In this document: in pieces, positions 6,333 through 14,990 of the stretch
How positions within the stretch are numbered: position 1 is the stretch's first letter
Layout of the letters: every line of letters starts with the position of its first letter
Assembly: GCA_947053545.1 (NCBI GenBank)
Contig: CAMRSY010000001.1
Coordinates: 1 to 64,000 of the forward strand
DNA from: an uncultured Clostridia bacterium
GTDB lineage: Bacteria; Bacillota; Clostridia; Christensenellales; Borkfalkiaceae
Reading direction: 5' to 3'
Length of the DNA stretch: 64,000 bases
Translations under genes and position numbers: made by a program
The notes under the pieces: generated by a model
The model's input: only the letters and a program-made list of their open reading frames with translations
Told to the model about the DNA's origin: nothing
Database searches by the model: none

Positions 6333-8978
6333 TTACTTCCTTGGATTTTTAATATTAGCCTGTGCTGCTGCAAGACGCGCAATGGGTACGCGGTAAGGCG
6401 AGCAGGAAACGTAATTCAAACCGATTTTGTGGCAGAACTCTATTGACGAAGGGTCGCCGCCGTGTTCGCCGCAGATACCTACGTGCAAATCTTTTCTTTC
6501 ACCCTTGCCAAGCTTAACTGCAGTTTCCATAAGCTTACCTACGCCGATGGTATCCAAACGGCTGAACGGGTCGCTTTCGTAAATTTTATTAGCGTAGTAC
6601 GAAGGCAGGAATTTGCCTGCGTCGTCGCGCGAGAAGCCGAACGTCATCTGCGTTAAATCGTTGGTACCGAAGCAGAAGAATTCCGCTTCCTTGGCAATTT
6701 CGTCGGCCGTTAATGCGGCGCGGGGAATTTCAATCATCGTACCTACTTCGTAATGAAGGTCGATGCCCGAAGCCTTGATAACTGCGTCGGCTGTTTCTAC
6801 AACCGTTTTCTTAACAAACGCCAGTTCCTTTATTTCGCCTACGAGAGGAATCATAATTTCGGGAACGACTTTCCAGTTCTTATGACGCTTCTGCACCGCA
6901 ATAGCCGCTTTGATAACCGCGTTGGTCTGCATTACGGCAATTTCGGGATAAGTTACCGTTAAACGGCATCCGCGGTGTCCCATCATAGGGTTAAATTCGT
7001 GAAGGTCGGATATAATCTGCTTAATTTGCGCAACCGTTTTACCCTGTGTTTTTGCAAGAGTTGCAATATCCTCTTCGTCAGTGGGAACAAATTCGTGAAG
7101 GGGAGGATCGAGGAAACGGATAGTTACGGGCTGACCTTCCAAAGCTTCCATAAGTCCTTCAAAGTCCGCCTGCTGCATAGGCTCGATTTTAGCGAGAGCC
7201 GCCTGCCTTTCTTCAACGGTGTCCGAACAAATCATTTCGCGGAACGCGCCTATTCTTGCGGGGTCGAAGAACATATGCTCAGTACGGCAAAGACCGATGC
7301 CCTGAGCGCCGAACGCCGCCGCCTGCTTTGCGTCTGCGGGTGTGTCTGCATTGGTTCTTACGCCGAGCGCCTTATATTTATCGGCAAGTTCCATAATTCT
7401 GCCGAAATAGCCTGAGTTGGGGTCTGCGGGAACGGTAGGAATAAGGCAATCGTAAATGTTACCGGTCGAGCCGTCGAGGGAAATGCCGTCGCCCTCGTGG
7501 TAAACTTTACCCGCAAGCGTGAAGCACTTGTTTTCTTCGTCCATCTTTATGTCGCCGCAACCGGATACGCAGCAGGTGCCCATACCGCGGGCAACAACCG
7601 CCGCGTGCGAGGTTTGTCCGCCGCGAACCGTAAGAATACCCTGCGAGTATTTCATACCTTCGATATCCTCGGGGGAGGTTTCAAGGCGTACCAAAACTAC
7701 TTTCTTACCCTTCTTGCCCTCTATAACCGCGTCTTCGGCAGTGAAAACAATCGAGCCTGCAGCCGCGCCGGGCGAAGCCGCAATACCCTTGCCTACAACG
7801 TTTTTCTTATCGGCTTCCTTCAAAGCCTTGGGGTCGAACTGAGGATGCAAAAGCATATCAAGCGATTTTGCGTCGATTTGCATTAATGCTTCCTGTTCGC
7901 TAATCATCTTTTCGTCGATTAAATCGCACGCAATTTTAATTGCCGCCGCCGCGGTACGCTTTCCGTTACGTGTCTGCAACATATAAAGTTTGCCCTGCTC
8001 GATGGTAAATTCCATATCCTGCATATCGCGGTAATGGTTTTCGAGAGTTTTGCAAACGCCAAGAAACTGCTTGTACACATCGGGAAGCACTTCCGCCATT
8101 TTTGCTATGGGCATAGGCGTGCGCACGCCTGCAACTACGTCTTCGCCCTGAGCGTTCATTAAAAATTCGCCCATAAGCCCCTTTTCACCCGTGGCAGGGT
8201 TACGCGTAAACGCAACGCCGGTGCCGCAGTCGTCGCCCATATTGCCGAACGCCATCATCTGTACGTTTACAGCGGTACCCCAGCTGTAAGGGATATCGTG
8301 GTCCATTCTGTAAATGTTGGCGCGGGGGTTGTCCCAGCTGCGGAATACCGCCTGCACCGCCGCGAAAAGCTGTTCCTTAGGGTCGTCGGGGAAATCTTTG
8401 CCAAGCTGCGCCTTGTATTCCGCCTTAAACTGGTTGGCAAGTTTTTTCAAATCTTCGGCATCGAGTTCAACGTCAAATTCAACGCCCTTTTCTTCCTTCA
8501 TCCTGTCGATAAGTTTTTCGAAATATTTCTTACCTACCTCCATTACGACGTCGGAAAACATCTGTATAAATCTTCTGTAGCAGTCCCACGCCCAACGGGG
8601 ATTACCCGACTTTACGGCAATGGTATTAACTACCTCTTCGTTTAAACCGAGGTTTAAAATTGTGTCCATCATACCGGGCATAGAAGCGCGCGCGCCCGAA
8701 CGGACGGAAACGAGAAGAGGATTTTCTTTATCGCCGAACTTTTTGCCGCAGATTTTTTCCATCTTATCGATATAGCTCATAATTTCGGCTTTGATATCGG
8801 GATTAATCTGCCTGCCGTCCTCGTAATACTGAGTGCACGCCTCGGTAGAAATAGTGAAACCCTGGGGCACGGGAAGTCCGATATTGGTCATTTCCGCAAG
8901 GTTTGCGCCCTTTCCGCCCAACAGATTTCTCATCGTTGCATTACCTTCGGTAAAAAGGTAGCAATACTTTTTTGCCAT
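6333..8978 (-). CDS. ppdK: Pyruvate, phosphate dikinase
   Basis: An 881-residue cytoplasmic enzyme interconverting pyruvate + ATP + Pi and phosphoenolpyruvate + AMP + PPi. In anaerobes it often runs in the glycolytic direction or feeds gluconeogenesis. The N-terminal ATP-grasp domain starts with LLGGKGANLAEM; SVRSGARASMPGMMDT follows. The swivelling phosphohistidine domain has GGQTSHAAVVARG with the catalytic His at residue 458. The C-terminal TIM barrel contains the GLCRTEHMFF motif and the catalytic Cys in GICGEHGGDP (Cys836). The length matches the family (about 875-880). It is a single gene with a strong AGGAGGAAAA ribosome site before ATG 8978, its own promoter and terminator. Confidence 0.98.
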   Translation of the reverse strand: MAKKYCYLFTEGNATMRNLLGGKGANLAEMTNIGLPVPQGFTISTEACTQYYEDGRQINPDIKAEIMSYIDKMEKICGKKFGDKENPLLVSVRSGARASMPGMMDTILNLGLNEEVVNTIAVKSGNPRWAWDCYRRFIQMFSDVVMEVGKKYFEKLIDRMKEEKGVEFDVELDAEDLKKLANQFKAEYKAQLGKDFPDDPKEQLFAAVQAVFRSWDNPRANIYRMDHDIPYSWGTAVNVQMMAFGNMGDDCGTGVAFTRNPATGEKGLMGEFLMNAQGEDVVAGVRTPMPIAKMAEVLPDVYKQFLGVCKTLENHYRDMQDMEFTIEQGKLYMLQTRNGKRTAAAAIKIACDLIDEKMISEQEALMQIDAKSLDMLLHPQFDPKALKEADKKNVVGKGIAASPGAAAGSIVFTAEDAVIEGKKGKKVVLVRLETSPEDIEGMKYSQGILTVRGGQTSHAAVVARGMGTCCVSGCGDIKMDEENKCFTLAGKVYHEGDGISLDGSTGNIYDCLIPTVPADPNSGYFGRIMELADKYKALGVRTNADTPADAKQAAAFGAQGIGLCRTEHMFFDPARIGAFREMICSDTVEERQAALAKIEPMQQADFEGLMEALEGQPVTIRFLDPPLHEFVPTDEEDIATLAKTQGKTVAQIKQIISDLHEFNPMMGHRGCRLTVTYPEIAVMQTNAVIKAAIAVQKRHKNWKVVPEIMIPLVGEIKELAFVKKTVVETADAVIKASGIDLHYEVGTMIEIPRAALTADEIAKEAEFFCFGTNDLTQMTFGFSRDDAGKFLPSYYANKIYESDPFSRLDTIGVGKLMETAVKLGKGERKDLHVGICGEHGGDPSSIEFCHKIGLNYVSCSPYRVPIARLAAAQANIKNPRK

Positions 8979-9018
8979 AATTTTCCTCCTGAATTTGTTT
9001 ATTATTTCTGACCTTGAT

Positions 9019-9047
9019 ATTATACACTATGCCGTATATTTTTTCAA
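9019..9047 (-). promoter_or_regulatory. ppdK promoter
   Basis: On the minus strand TTGAAA (9042-9047) and TATAAT (9019-9024), 17-bp spacer, about 40 bp before the ppdK start. Confidence 0.75.
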
Positions 9048-9118
9048 GCCCTTTAAGGAAATTTTTTCCTTGCCAAAAAGCTTTTACCGATAAACAGTTA
9101 AAACTGCGTAAATATCGC

Positions 9119-9337
9119 TTACATATAATAATCGTTTACTATTCCCAGCAGATAGTCGCCGGGTACGCCGAACACCGCCACTATTGCGTGCAGATTGTCA
9201 TATCCCGGCTTGGCTTTACCTTTAAGCCATTCGCTAACCTGACTTTGCTTAATCCCTATACGTTTGGCAAACTGCACCTGCGTAAGGTTTAAGTCTTTTA
9301 AAATTTCCCTTAATATGTCTTTAAATTCGCGTTCCAT
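9119..9337 (-). CDS. Small XRE/Cro-type HTH regulator
   Basis: A 72-residue protein that is essentially one HTH domain: LNLTQVQFAKRIGIKQSQVSEWLKGKAKP (partly quoted as helices 2-3) and then VFGVPGDYLLGI, a shape common in HTH_3 regulators. It is divergent from the gene at 9438. The shared gap has two perfect TATAGAA-type palindromes and a half site (near 9356-9364) close to its own start, so it probably represses both genes. ATG 9337 has no ribosome site; a TATTAT lies six bases upstream, again suggesting a leaderless message, but no good -35 is seen. Confidence 0.85.
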   Translation of the reverse strand: MEREFKDILREILKDLNLTQVQFAKRIGIKQSQVSEWLKGKAKPGYDNLHAIVAVFGVPGDYLLGIVNDYYM

Positions 9338-9371
9338 AATTTAATAATATAAAAAATTCTATATTGCGGGA

Positions 9372-9420
9372 TTGACATATAGAATATTCTATATTATAAT
9401 GTTATATAGAAATTTCTATA
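9372..9420 (+). promoter_or_regulatory. Consensus promoter with two palindromic operators
   Basis: TTGACA (9372-9377), 17 bp, TATAAT (9395-9400): a perfect sigma-A promoter. A 14-bp palindrome (ATAGAATATTCTAT) fills the spacer at 9379-9392, and a 16-bp palindrome (TATAGAAATTTCTATA) lies at 9405-9420 over the start site, centred 27 bp further on. Binding at either would block RNA polymerase; the HTH protein at 9119-9337 is the obvious candidate. Confidence 0.88.
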
Positions 9421-9437
9421 CAGGGAGAATAAAAGAA

Positions 9438-10244
9438 ATGCAAATGACAACAGAAAGAGCCAACTTCATAATAAACGAACTGAAAAACTATGTAGGCAAC
9501 GCGGCGTTTGCCGCCTTTTTAAAGGATAATCCCACCGTGGCGGAACAAATCAAGACTGTTAAAGCCGAAAATTTGCGTTTCGGAGCATGCCCGACAGTGG
9601 GCGTTGCAACCGTTACAGGCGACTTGACTGCGGAAGGAGTAAGATACACTAACGCGCAAGGTAAGGTAACGAACGCCGCTTTTGCACACCTTGACGACGG
9701 ATATATACAGCGCCAGACGCTTGCCTGCGAATTTTCAACCGACCCGATGCTGTTTGCTTCGGCAGACAATAAAGCCGACCCCTCCACGCTTTATATTGTT
9801 GCAAAGAAATTGGGATTTAAAGAATGTCATTACGAGAGCGAAGCCCGCTATATCGGCGACGACTCCGCAAAAAGAGTAGCGACAGCCCAGCTTAAAAGAC
9901 TGAATTACAAGCTTGAAAATTGCCGCGTAAATTCGCGTTACGTCAACTATACTTACGGTCCGCTGCCTGTGCTTGTCTACCCTATTATCGTAGACCTTAA
10001 AGATAAAAAAGGTACTCCCGTGCCAACGGTAATCGGCACATATTGCGAAACAAATCTTGATAACGGAGAACAGTTAGATGTGCCCGATATCAACGTCAAT
10101 GTATATGAAAATATCAAGAAACAGAAACTCGGCGCTAAAACGAGCAAGTCGGCGAAAAGGAAGAAAATTATAAAATGGACGCTTATATGTTTGGGAATTG
10201 CCGCGGCGGCAACTGTGGTGATACTCGGCATTCTGGGCTTTTAA
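9438..10244 (+). CDS. Tail-anchored protein of unknown function
   Basis: A 268-residue protein with no signal peptide and a single C-terminal membrane span preceded by a lysine-rich stop (KSAKRKK), so most of it should lie in the cytoplasm. The soluble part is mixed alpha/beta, with ATVTGDLTAEGVRYTNAQGK and GPLPVLVYPIIVDL stretches. No family is recognised. ATG 9438 is chosen since GGGAG lies ten bases upstream; Met at 9444 is possible. The gene is under a strong consensus promoter with two operators, so expression is probably tightly controlled by the divergent HTH protein. Confidence 0.75.
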   Translation: MQMTTERANFIINELKNYVGNAAFAAFLKDNPTVAEQIKTVKAENLRFGACPTVGVATVTGDLTAEGVRYTNAQGKVTNAAFAHLDDGYIQRQTLACEFSTDPMLFASADNKADPSTLYIVAKKLGFKECHYESEARYIGDDSAKRVATAQLKRLNYKLENCRVNSRYVNYTYGPLPVLVYPIIVDLKDKKGTPVPTVIGTYCETNLDNGEQLDVPDINVNVYENIKKQKLGAKTSKSAKRKKIIKWTLICLGIAAAATVVILGILGF

Positions 10245-10284
10245 AACATAGCGGCGCGGTTAAAAAACCGCGCCGCTATGTTTT
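10243..10284. terminator. Strong bidirectional terminator
   Basis: A 19-bp stem (arms 10243-10261 and 10266-10284) with A-run and T-run ends serves the converging genes ending at 10244 (+) and 10283 (-); it overlaps both stop regions. Confidence 0.92.
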
Positions 10285-10999
10285 ATATCAAATTTATAAA
10301 TTCGTGAAGACTGTTTAATTTTGCGTCGGTTTTGTAGGCTAAATACTCTTTTAAAAGCTTTAGAGCCCTCTTCTTGCCGGCCGTCGTAATTTCACCGCAG
10401 GGATGCCCGTCCGCAGCGCGCAACACATTGTATGTAACCGAACTTGCGCCGGCGCCTATACCGCAATTCCAACAGCAAAACGAACCGGTATCCATATTAA
10501 AACGCATTTTATTCGCCGACGTTAAGCCGGAGCCGCACGCAAAACAATTTTCAAGCGAAACGCCGTAACCCGAGCGTCGCAGAACGGAAAGCAAAAAACC
10601 TATTAATGTAAGCGCTTCGTCGCCGCCGCACATAGAAGATAGCGTTCGGACACAGTCGGCGAATATTTCCGAATTTCCGTCGCCTTCGTATGTAAGCGCT
10701 ATTGCCGCTTCGCAAACGGCGCAGGCGGCGTAAAACTTGTTAACGTCGGTGCGCAGTTCGTAAAAACTTTCGCTTTCGCTTGCCTGCGTTACGGTATATC
10801 TGCCGCCGCGTTCAGCCAATACGTATTCGGCAAAACAAAAGGGCTGGGCGGCAAATTTAAGCTTTGCGCCCGCCTTTTTTACTCCTTTTATTCCCGCGGT
10901 TATTTTACCGCGTTCCGCAGAAAGCAGAGTTAAAATTTTATCGTTTTCAAGGTAATCGGTTGCGCGCAACATAAGCGCGTTGACCTTTATGTTATCCAT
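10283..10999 (-). CDS. recO: DNA repair protein RecO
   Basis: A 238-residue RecFOR-pathway mediator that helps load RecA on SSB-coated DNA. The N-terminal OB fold starts with KVNALMLRATDYLENDKIL and GKITAGIKGVKK. A helical middle is followed by a zinc motif CFACG...CCWNCG (about residues 157-180). The size matches the family. It is the last gene of the yqfC-recO operon, ending at the bidirectional terminator. The ATG at 10999 follows yqzL by 28 bp. Confidence 0.95.
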   Translation of the reverse strand: MDNIKVNALMLRATDYLENDKILTLLSAERGKITAGIKGVKKAGAKLKFAAQPFCFAEYVLAERGGRYTVTQASESESFYELRTDVNKFYAACAVCEAAIALTYEGDGNSEIFADCVRTLSSMCGGDEALTLIGFLLSVLRRSGYGVSLENCFACGSGLTSANKMRFNMDTGSFCCWNCGIGAGASSVTYNVLRAADGHPCGEITTAGKKRALKLLKEYLAYKTDAKLNSLHEFINLI

Positions 11000-11027
11000 A
11001 TTCGTTGTATAGAATCAGAAATAAGGA

Positions 11028-11135
11028 TTACTTTTTTCCTTTAAGCTCCTTATATAACATATAATAGCTTACCGAACCGGTTTTTTCAAACATTTTCCAT
11101 GCAAGTTCGGCAGCGTCGTTATCCCTTTCGCGCAT
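11028..11135 (-). CDS. yqzL: YqzL-like mini-protein
   Basis: A 35-codon ORF in the gap between era and recO, with ATG at 11135 and a ribosome site AAGGGGGT seven bases upstream. The product has a WKMFEKTGSVSYYMLYKEL core. YqzL of Bacillus is a similarly short protein encoded at exactly this place, with a W-x-x-F-x-x-TG...YLLYKE-like pattern, so both position and sequence support the call. The role is unknown. Confidence 0.8.
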   Translation of the reverse strand: MRERDNDAAELAWKMFEKTGSVSYYMLYKELKGKK

Positions 11136-11178
11136 TGCTGTTACCCCCTTAAAAATAGAGTACGCAAAAGAGCAAAAA

Positions 11179-12072
11179 TTATAACTTTGATTTTTTACCG
11201 TATCCAAGCCCGTCCATTAAAGAGGGGCGGTCGCGCCAGTCTTCCTTAACCTTTACATAGGTGGTTAAAAACACTTTTGCGCCCAAAAATTTTTCCATAT
11301 CCCTTCGGGCGAAGGTTGACACTTCTTTCAACGCCGAGCCCTGTTTACCTATAAGAATTGCCTTGTGATTTGCCTTTTCGCAAATTATGTCAAGATTAAT
11401 ATCGTATACGCCGTTTTCCTGTTTTTCGAAAGTGTTTATAATAACCGCTACGCCGTGCGGTATTTCTTTATCGAACTTTAAAAGTATTTTTTCGCGCATA
11501 ATTTCGGCCAGCATAAACTTTTCGCTTTTATCGGAAACGATATCGTCCGTAAATACCCTGTCGCCTTCGGGCAGTTTTTCCACTATCGCCGCAACAAGCT
11601 TTTTTAAATTTATACCTTTGCGCGCAGAAACGGGATAAACGTCGCACTCTATCCCTTCTTCGTACAAACGCTTTACGTCTGCGGGAATATTTTCGCGCGG
11701 CATTATATCTATTTTAGTATAAGCGATAATCATGGGAATTTTACTTTTGGAATAACGCTTTGCAAGCTCGATATCCCCTTCGGAAAGCCCCGAGTGCCCG
11801 TCCATTACAAACAGTATCAAATCAACTCCGCGCGCAGTTGTTTCGGTGGTTTTTGCCATTGTCTGCGACAGCGCGTTTTTCGCCTTGTATATTCCGGGCG
11901 TATCTATAAAAACTATCTGATAGTCAGGCTCGGTTATTATCCCCATAATCGCGTCGCGCGTGGTTTGCGGTTTGGGCGAAACTATTGCCACTTTTTCGCC
12001 GACAAGCACGTTGACAAGCGTAGACTTGCCCGCGTTAGCCCTGCCGATTAAAGCTACGTATCCGCTTTTCAT
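11179..12072 (-). CDS. era: GTPase Era
   Basis: A 297-residue ribosome-assembly GTPase that binds the 3' end of 16S rRNA. G1 GRANAGKST, G2 region TTRDAIMG, G3 DTPGI and G4 TKID are all present. The C-terminal KH domain has ICEKANHKAILIGKQGSALK. ATG 12072 directly abuts the ybeY stop, with GAGG six bases upstream inside ybeY, so translation is coupled. Confidence 0.97.
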   Translation of the reverse strand: MKSGYVALIGRANAGKSTLVNVLVGEKVAIVSPKPQTTRDAIMGIITEPDYQIVFIDTPGIYKAKNALSQTMAKTTETTARGVDLILFVMDGHSGLSEGDIELAKRYSKSKIPMIIAYTKIDIMPRENIPADVKRLYEEGIECDVYPVSARKGINLKKLVAAIVEKLPEGDRVFTDDIVSDKSEKFMLAEIMREKILLKFDKEIPHGVAVIINTFEKQENGVYDINLDIICEKANHKAILIGKQGSALKEVSTFARRDMEKFLGAKVFLTTYVKVKEDWRDRPSLMDGLGYGKKSKL

Positions 12073-12540
12073 TTAATTCCTCGTAAGATTTATTGTTTTT
12101 AAAACGCGCTCTTCCAACGCGCGCATCTCCTGCTTGTCCCCGTCTTCAATATGGTCGTAACCGAGCAAATGGCATACGCCGTGCGCGGCAAGATAAAAAA
12201 GTTCCCTTTCGTACGAATGTCCGAATTCCTCCGCCTGCTCTTTCGCAACCTCACCGCAGATTACTATCGAACCCAAAAACAATTTGCCGTTCTCATCCGT
12301 ATCGTACGGGAAATCGGCAGCCCGCAATTTTTTACCGCATATGTTTTCAAGCGTGGGAAAGGACAGAACGTCGGTTGTTCTGTCCGTTTTTCTGAAATCG
12401 CGGTTAAGCTGTCTTATGCCCTCTTTATCGGCAAATACTATTTCCAGCGCCAACGTGCAATCGCATTCCACCTCGTTTGTAAACGCCTTTTCAAGGGAAG
12501 AAAAATCGTATTCGTCGCAATATATATCCATACCTGTCAT
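12073..12540 (-). CDS. ybeY: Endoribonuclease YbeY
   Basis: A 155-residue single-strand-specific metallo-endoribonuclease for 16S rRNA maturation and ribosome quality control. The zinc motif HGVCHLLGYDH has the three ligands His120, His124 and His130. The start ATG 12540 follows AAGGTC and comes ten bases after the stop of the upstream HD-domain gene. Confidence 0.97.
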   Translation of the reverse strand: MTGMDIYCDEYDFSSLEKAFTNEVECDCTLALEIVFADKEGIRQLNRDFRKTDRTTDVLSFPTLENICGKKLRAADFPYDTDENGKLFLGSIVICGEVAKEQAEEFGHSYERELFYLAAHGVCHLLGYDHIEDGDKQEMRALEERVLKTINLTRN

Positions 12541-12550
12541 ATCTTTGACC

Positions 12551-14008
12551 TTAGCGGTTTTTGCCGATTTTAATTTTGGGATATGAAATACGCGAATGAT
12601 ATACGCCCGATAGCGACTGCGCGATGGTATGCGTGATAATGGTTAAATCGCGCAAGGTAATGTTGCAGTTTACAAACTGGTCGAGATTTATTCGCTCTTC
12701 TATCAAACTGCCTACAAGCGCCTCGATATTTGCAGGCGTTCTGTTGGCAAGCGAACGCGTTGCCGCCTCCGCCGCGTCTACAATCATTATAATAGCCGCA
12801 ATTCTGGTTTGAGGAACGGGACCTGCGTACGAATAATTTGCCATAGAAATTTCGCCGTCGGTCATCTTTAACGCCTTGGCGTAGAAATATTTTATTGGCA
12901 GCGTACCGTGATGCTGTATCGCTATGTCCGATAAAAATTCGGGCAAGTGCTGTTTTTTTATTAATTTTGCGCCGTCTTTGGTGTGCGAACGAATTATATC
13001 CGCCGAAAGCTCGGGCGAAAGCTCGTTATGAACGTTGTAATCCGACTGGTTTTCGGTAAACATTTCGGGCTTTACAAGTTTGCCTACGTCGTGGTAATAT
13101 GCCGCCGCACGCGCAAGTTCGCTGTCCTCGCCTATTGCAATGGCGCACGCTTCGGCAAGCTGTGATACGACAACAGAGTGATTGTAAGTGCCGGGCGCCT
13201 GCTCTTTGAGTTTTTTAATAAGCGGCGCGTTGGGAGCGGTTATTTCACGCAGGCGGAAAACGGTAAGCTCGGCAAACGACAGCTCGAATACGGGAAGAAG
13301 CACCATGTAAAGAAGAGTTGAGAACAAAGCGCCCAGTCCGCCGTAACCCAGAAGCACCCACTGCCTTACCCCCTCTTCGTTGAAAGTAAACAGTATCTGC
13401 ATTATACCGATTATCAGCTCGATAGGAACCAAAAGCAAAAATACGATAAGAATGCTTTGAAGACGGGTTTTAATTTTATGCGAAACGAATACTACAAGCG
13501 TTCCCGCGCAGAAAGTAATTAACAGCCCCGCGCAATACTGCCACATTGCGGCTGACGCAAGCTCCATAATGTTTATATTTATATCCATTATGAAAATAAG
13601 CAGCGCGTTTATGATGTTTAAAAACATTGCCTGTTTACGGCCAAGAAGGGTTGCGCAGGTAATGGCAAAAAATCCGAAGGGGCGAGCCGCAGGATTTATA
13701 TACTTACCGAATACAAAGCTTAAAAACAACGAAAGGTCTAAAAGTGTAAACATTTCGATAAGTTTTAATACGTTTGTAAGTATACCTATACTTTCGAAAT
13801 AGAGATATCCCCAAGTAAGCAGCGACAGAAACAAAACCGTAGCCACCACGAATACCACCTTGCTGGGATTATCGCGTATATATTTTATGGCGTGCGCAGT
13901 TTGGTTTAACTCTATCATCAAAAACGCTATTGCCAAAATGAGAATAACGTTTAAAATGAACAGCGTTAAACCTATTAGCGCAGTTTTTTTAGTCAGTTTT
14001 TCCTTCAC
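12551..14008 (-). CDS. 7TM-HD phosphodiesterase, PgpH-like, lacking the extracellular domain
   Basis: A 485-residue membrane protein with seven or eight spans (about residues 8-270) and a C-terminal cytoplasmic HD domain. The metal motif AYYHDVGKLVKPEMF and later IIRSHTKDGAKL and IAIQHHGTLPIKYF match the PgpH family, which degrades c-di-AMP. Usual PgpH proteins are about 700 residues because of a large extracellular 7TMR-HDED domain after the first span; here only about 20 residues separate spans 1 and 2, so that domain is absent. I chose GTG 14008 (ribosome site GGGAG, 8 bases), giving a 20-bp overlap with phoH. The longer frame from 14050 would run deep into phoH. Confidence 0.88.
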   Translation of the reverse strand: MKEKLTKKTALIGLTLFILNVILILAIAFLMIELNQTAHAIKYIRDNPSKVVFVVATVLFLSLLTWGYLYFESIGILTNVLKLIEMFTLLDLSLFLSFVFGKYINPAARPFGFFAITCATLLGRKQAMFLNIINALLIFIMDININIMELASAAMWQYCAGLLITFCAGTLVVFVSHKIKTRLQSILIVFLLLVPIELIIGIMQILFTFNEEGVRQWVLLGYGGLGALFSTLLYMVLLPVFELSFAELTVFRLREITAPNAPLIKKLKEQAPGTYNHSVVVSQLAEACAIAIGEDSELARAAAYYHDVGKLVKPEMFTENQSDYNVHNELSPELSADIIRSHTKDGAKLIKKQHLPEFLSDIAIQHHGTLPIKYFYAKALKMTDGEISMANYSYAGPVPQTRIAAIIMIVDAAEAATRSLANRTPANIEALVGSLIEERINLDQFVNCNITLRDLTIITHTIAQSLSGVYHSRISYPKIKIGKNR

Positions 14009-14972
14009 CGTGAACACTCCCGACGTTTTCTTTGTCGTACGCGCGCACAATGCGCATAACCAAAGTATTTCTTACAACGTCTTTATCCGTAAGATTTATA
14101 ACCGAAATCCCTTCCACGTCCTTTAAAAGATTGGTTGCGTGGATAAGACCGCTTTTTTTACCTTCGGGCAAGTCGATCTGTGAAACGTCGCCCGTTATAA
14201 CCATTTTACTGCCGTCGCCGAGACGGGTAAGAAACATTTTCATCTGTTCCTTTGTAGTGTTCTGCGCCTCGTCCAAAATTATAAACGCATTGGAAAGCGT
14301 TCTGCCGCGCATATACGCAAGCGGCGCTATTTCTATCGCGCCCCTTTCCATAAGTTTGCTGTAACTTTCAACGCCCAGCATTTCCTGCAAAGCGTCGTAC
14401 AGGGGACGGAGATACGGGTCTACTTTTGTCTGTAAATCGCCGGGTAAAAAGCCAAGTTTTTCACCTGCTTCCACTGCGGGACGGGTTAATATAATTTTTT
14501 CGGCCTGCTTTTGCTTCATAGCTTGCACGGCAAGGCACACCGCAAGGTACGTTTTGCCGGTACCCGCAGGGCCCACGCCGAACACTACCGTGTTCTTTTT
14601 TATGGCGTCGACGTAAGCTTTTTGACCCACCGTTTTACATTTAACGGGTTTTCCGCGGAAGGTTACTCCTACGGTGCCGGACGAAAGTTTTGTAATGTCT
14701 GACGCCCTGCCGTCTTTTGCAAGCTCGATACAGTACATTGTTCTGCCGTTGTCAACCCGCTCGCCGTGCTGAACGAGAACAAGCAGATTTTTAATTACCT
14801 CTTCGGCAAAATGCGCGTTTTCGCCCGTGCCTGAAATTATTACGTCCAAGCCCTCCACACGGCAGAAAACCTGCAGTTCGCGTGAAACAGTATTCAAATT
14901 TTCGTCGAACGACCCCAATAATTTTGAAAGCTCTTCGATATTATCCGCAGTAACTTTTCTTTCGCCAGACAA
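13989..14972 (-). CDS. phoH: PhoH-family ATPase (PhoL type)
   Basis: A 327-residue predicted P-loop ATPase linked to RNA metabolism in the same operon as ybeY across many bacteria. It shows an N-terminal KH-like region, Walker A GPAGTGKTYLA, Walker B FIILDEAQN and the sensor region KMVITGDVSQIDLP. The start is TTG 14972, supported by GAGGTG five bases upstream; no ATG is near. Confidence 0.95.
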   Translation of the reverse strand: MSGERKVTADNIEELSKLLGSFDENLNTVSRELQVFCRVEGLDVIISGTGENAHFAEEVIKNLLVLVQHGERVDNGRTMYCIELAKDGRASDITKLSSGTVGVTFRGKPVKCKTVGQKAYVDAIKKNTVVFGVGPAGTGKTYLAVCLAVQAMKQKQAEKIILTRPAVEAGEKLGFLPGDLQTKVDPYLRPLYDALQEMLGVESYSKLMERGAIEIAPLAYMRGRTLSNAFIILDEAQNTTKEQMKMFLTRLGDGSKMVITGDVSQIDLPEGKKSGLIHATNLLKDVEGISVINLTDKDVVRNTLVMRIVRAYDKENVGSVHGEGKTD

Positions 14973-14990
14973 ATAGACACCTCGTTTGTA

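Noticed and set aside
13989..14050. Upstream start of the 7TM-HD gene at 14050
   Set aside because: It would add 14 residues read entirely from phoH and lacks a ribosome site, while GTG 14008 has GGGAG at a good distance.
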